This document shows positions 5,819-7,378 of a stretch of DNA of 7,378 nt, in pieces (the first letter of the stretch is position 1; each line of letters opens with the position of its first letter). A program made the translations under genes and the position numbers. Source of the DNA: Verrucomicrobiota bacterium (GTDB lineage Bacteria; Verrucomicrobiota; Verrucomicrobiia; Verrucomicrobiales; DEV007); NCBI GenBank assembly GCA_020630835.1, contig JAHDIL010000080.1, positions 1 through 7,378 of the forward strand. The letters run 5' to 3'. The notes under the pieces are model-generated. The model searched no databases and was not told the DNA's origin. It worked only from the letters and a program-made list of their open reading frames with translations.

Positions 5819-7018
5819 ATGCCCACCTTTAATGAATTAGGCCTTTCTCGCCCTGTGGTAAAAGCCGTCGATCGCGCCGGTTACGAAAATCCGACCACAA
5901 TCCAGGCGAAGGCCATTCCTGTGGCTCTCGAGGGAAAAGACATCGTTGGTGCCTCCCAGACGGGCACCGGTAAGACCGCTGCATTCTCCCTCCCCATCCT
6001 CAGCCAGTTAAAGCCGGGCACTCAGGCACAGGTGCTCATCCTTGAGCCTACCCGTGAGCTGGCAGCACAGGTGGAGGACCAGATGAATCTCTTCGGGTTT
6101 TATAAGGGCCTGAACGTCGTCCTACTGCACGGGGGTGTGGGTTACGGCCACCAGGTCGAGGGTCTCGGCAGCAAGCCGGATGTCATCATTGCCACTCCCG
6201 GTCGTTTGATCGATCACATGGAAAAGGGCAATCTCGATCTGGGGGCGATCAAATTCCTCGTGCTCGATGAAGTCGATCGCATGCTCGACATGGGTTTCCT
6301 CCCAGACGTGAAGCGCATCATTGACCGCTGCAGCAAGGAACGTCAGACCCTGCTTTTCTCCGCAACCATGCCTGGAGCCATCCAGACTCTGGCAGAGTGG
6401 GCGCTCAATGATCCAGTGGCTATCGAAGTTGGCGGAGGAAGAAAGCCCGCCGAGACTGTCTCGCATGCTTTCTACCCGGTGGGCATGGATCAGCGCGATG
6501 AGCTGATCACCTCCCTTGTCGAGAAAACAGACTTCGACAGTATGATGGTGTTTACGCGGACGAAAAAAGAGGCTGATGCTCTTTTGGCTCGCGTGGAAAA
6601 CATCGAGAAAGTAAAGCCGACAGCTCTTCACTCCGACATTCGTCAGAGCGACCGCACGAAGGCTCTTCAGGGATTCCGCGATGGCGATTTTAATCTCATC
6701 ATTGCTACTGATATTGCAGCGCGCGGCCTGGATATCTCAGGGGTCACTCATGTGATCAACTACCGTGTCCCCGAAAATCCGGAGGATTATGTCCACCGCA
6801 TCGGACGGACGGGGCGTGCAGAAAAAGAAGGGGACGCCTTCACCATTCTTACCGCCGATGAGCTGGAGCAGGCTGCTGCTGTCGAGGGCTACATCAGCCA
6901 GAAGATCGAGCGGAAAAAGCTCGAGGGTTTTGACTACGCCTACAGCGCTCTGCTGGAGGATAAGCCGGTCAAGCCGCTCCGTCGCAAGCGCCCGCCCGGC
7001 AAGAAGCGCCGCCGCTAG
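5819..7018 (+). CDS. DEAD-box ATP-dependent RNA helicase, RhlE-like
   Basis: Cytoplasmic ATP-dependent RNA helicase of superfamily 2, likely acting in ribosome assembly, mRNA decay or cold adaptation. All core motifs are visible in the 399 residues. These are the upstream Phe4 and Q motif (PTTIQ, 25-29), motif I ASQTGTGKT (45-53), Ia PTRELA (77-82), Ib ATPGR (125-129), motif II D150-E-V-D153, III SAT (181-183), IV VFTRT, V ATDIAARGLD, and VI HRIGRTGR. Motif II reads DEVD, not DEAD: Ala is replaced by Val (GTC at 6272-6274), while the catalytic Asp and Glu are kept, so activity is probably retained. The protein ends in a short basic tail (KPLRRKRPPGKKRRR), which probably binds RNA, and lacks the specialised C-terminal domains of DeaD or DbpA; this points to the RhlE group. 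It is shorter than E. coli RhlE. It follows murJ by 68 bases on the same strand. No Shine-Dalgarno motif is seen before the ATG. Confidence 0.95.
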   Translation: MPTFNELGLSRPVVKAVDRAGYENPTTIQAKAIPVALEGKDIVGASQTGTGKTAAFSLPILSQLKPGTQAQVLILEPTRELAAQVEDQMNLFGFYKGLNVVLLHGGVGYGHQVEGLGSKPDVIIATPGRLIDHMEKGNLDLGAIKFLVLDEVDRMLDMGFLPDVKRIIDRCSKERQTLLFSATMPGAIQTLAEWALNDPVAIEVGGGRKPAETVSHAFYPVGMDQRDELITSLVEKTDFDSMMVFTRTKKEADALLARVENIEKVKPTALHSDIRQSDRTKALQGFRDGDFNLIIATDIAARGLDISGVTHVINYRVPENPEDYVHRIGRTGRAEKEGDAFTILTADELEQAAAVEGYISQKIERKKLEGFDYAYSALLEDKPVKPLRRKRPPGKKRRR

Positions 7019-7041
7019 ACCCCATCAGCCAGGCTGGGAGG

Positions 7042-7057
7042 TGGGAATTTATTCCCA
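7042..7057. repeat. Short inverted repeat between convergent genes
   Basis: TGGGAA (7042-7047) and TTCCCA (7052-7057) form a six-pair stem with a TTTA loop, in the 106-base gap between the helicase stop and the stop of the convergent right-edge gene. No T-run follows on either strand, so it is only a weak candidate for a bidirectional terminator. Nothing else is seen in 7019-7124. Confidence 0.3.
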
Positions 7058-7124
7058 TTGGCGCAAGCCCTGTGTTCGAAGTGTTGAGCTCTTCCCGCTA
7101 TGTCCAGGCCCAGAGCCGCCGAGC

Positions 7125-7378
7125 TTACTTGATCTTATAGATCACGGAGCTGCCATTTTTGCTCTGGTAGGTAGGCTTGCCCTGCCATGCCTGCAGTTTC
7201 ATCGTTTTCGCCCCGGCGATAATGGATGCGGGCAAGCTTGTCCTCAAGGTGCCAGCCCGACCGGTCGTCGGTAGGATTTTCACCACGCGGCCGTTTACGA
7301 TGACGTTGATCCGCGTGACCCATCCTTTCTTCACGCGGTAGTTGATAGAGAGGCTTTTCAGTGCGCTGCGATCGATTT
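7125..7378 (-). CDS. C-terminal part of an unrecognised protein, cut by the window edge
   Basis: The minus-strand frame is open from the right edge to the TAA at 7125-7127, giving 83 complete sense codons plus two bases of another. A GTG at 7334 could start a 69-residue protein. However, the 14 codons before it are open and similar in character (ALKSLSINYRV then KKGWVTRINV), so a longer protein entering from outside the window is more likely. The fragment alternates hydrophobic and polar residues in short strands separated by Gly and Asn turns (INVIVNGRVVKILP, TMKLQAWQGKPTYQS) and ends in SSVIYKIK. This suggests a beta-rich domain, possibly the last domain of a secreted or surface protein. 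No family motif is recognised, and that location is an inference. It is convergent with the helicase gene. Confidence 0.6.
   Translation of the reverse strand, partial: IDRSALKSLSINYRVKKGWVTRINVIVNGRVVKILPTTGRAGTLRTSLPASIIAGAKTMKLQAWQGKPTYQSKNGSSVIYKIK

Noticed and set aside
6122..6631. 169-codon minus-strand open frame
   Set aside because: Antisense shadow of the helicase gene, whose motifs are all in the plus-strand frame.
7042..7057. Rho-independent terminator after the helicase
   Set aside because: The stem is short and no T-run follows on either strand; kept only as an inverted repeat.
6765..7274. 169-codon plus-strand open frame overlapping the helicase 3' end
   Set aside because: It starts within the helicase in another frame, its product is Ser/Arg-rich low-quality sequence, and its end is antisense to the right-edge gene.

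Overview
The window looks like an ordinary chromosomal segment of a Gram-negative bacterium, most likely in the Verrucomicrobiota/Planctomycetota neighbourhood. This rests on an exported sulfatase of the kind abundant in those (often marine) lineages, the style of the TrpD and MurJ sequences, and translation starts without Shine-Dalgarno motifs. The lineage is an inference; no rRNA or other marker is present.

Layout, left to right. 1-981 (minus strand): an unrecognised protein of 270 residues (169-981) whose frame continues open past its TAG stop to the window edge (1-168). 982-1100: a short divergent promoter region with a perfect 12-base palindrome. 1101-2549 (plus): an exported formylglycine-type sulfatase whose maturation motif reads C-S-T-T-R instead of C-x-P/A-x-R. 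2567-3613 (minus): trpD, anthranilate phosphoribosyltransferase, convergent with the sulfatase with a 17-base gap. 3614-4211: about 600 bases without an intact gene, holding what looks like the frameshifted 3' end of a decayed minus-strand gene (3733-3996). 4212-5750 (plus): murJ, the lipid II flippase. 5819-7018 (plus): a DEAD-box RNA helicase with a DEVD motif II, and a small hairpin just upstream of its start. 7125-7378 (minus): the C-terminal end of an unrecognised protein running off the right edge.

The genes do not form one pathway. TrpD serves tryptophan synthesis, MurJ exports the peptidoglycan precursor, the helicase remodels RNA, and the sulfatase probably desulfates an external glycan or similar ester. 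murJ and the helicase gene could be co-transcribed; the rest are divergent or convergent neighbours. No mobile element, CRISPR array, tRNA, rRNA or defence system is visible. The points most worth checking are the in-frame TAG at 169-171, the broken gene upstream of murJ, the unusual sulfatase motif, and the pyrimidine-rich, SD-less gene starts.
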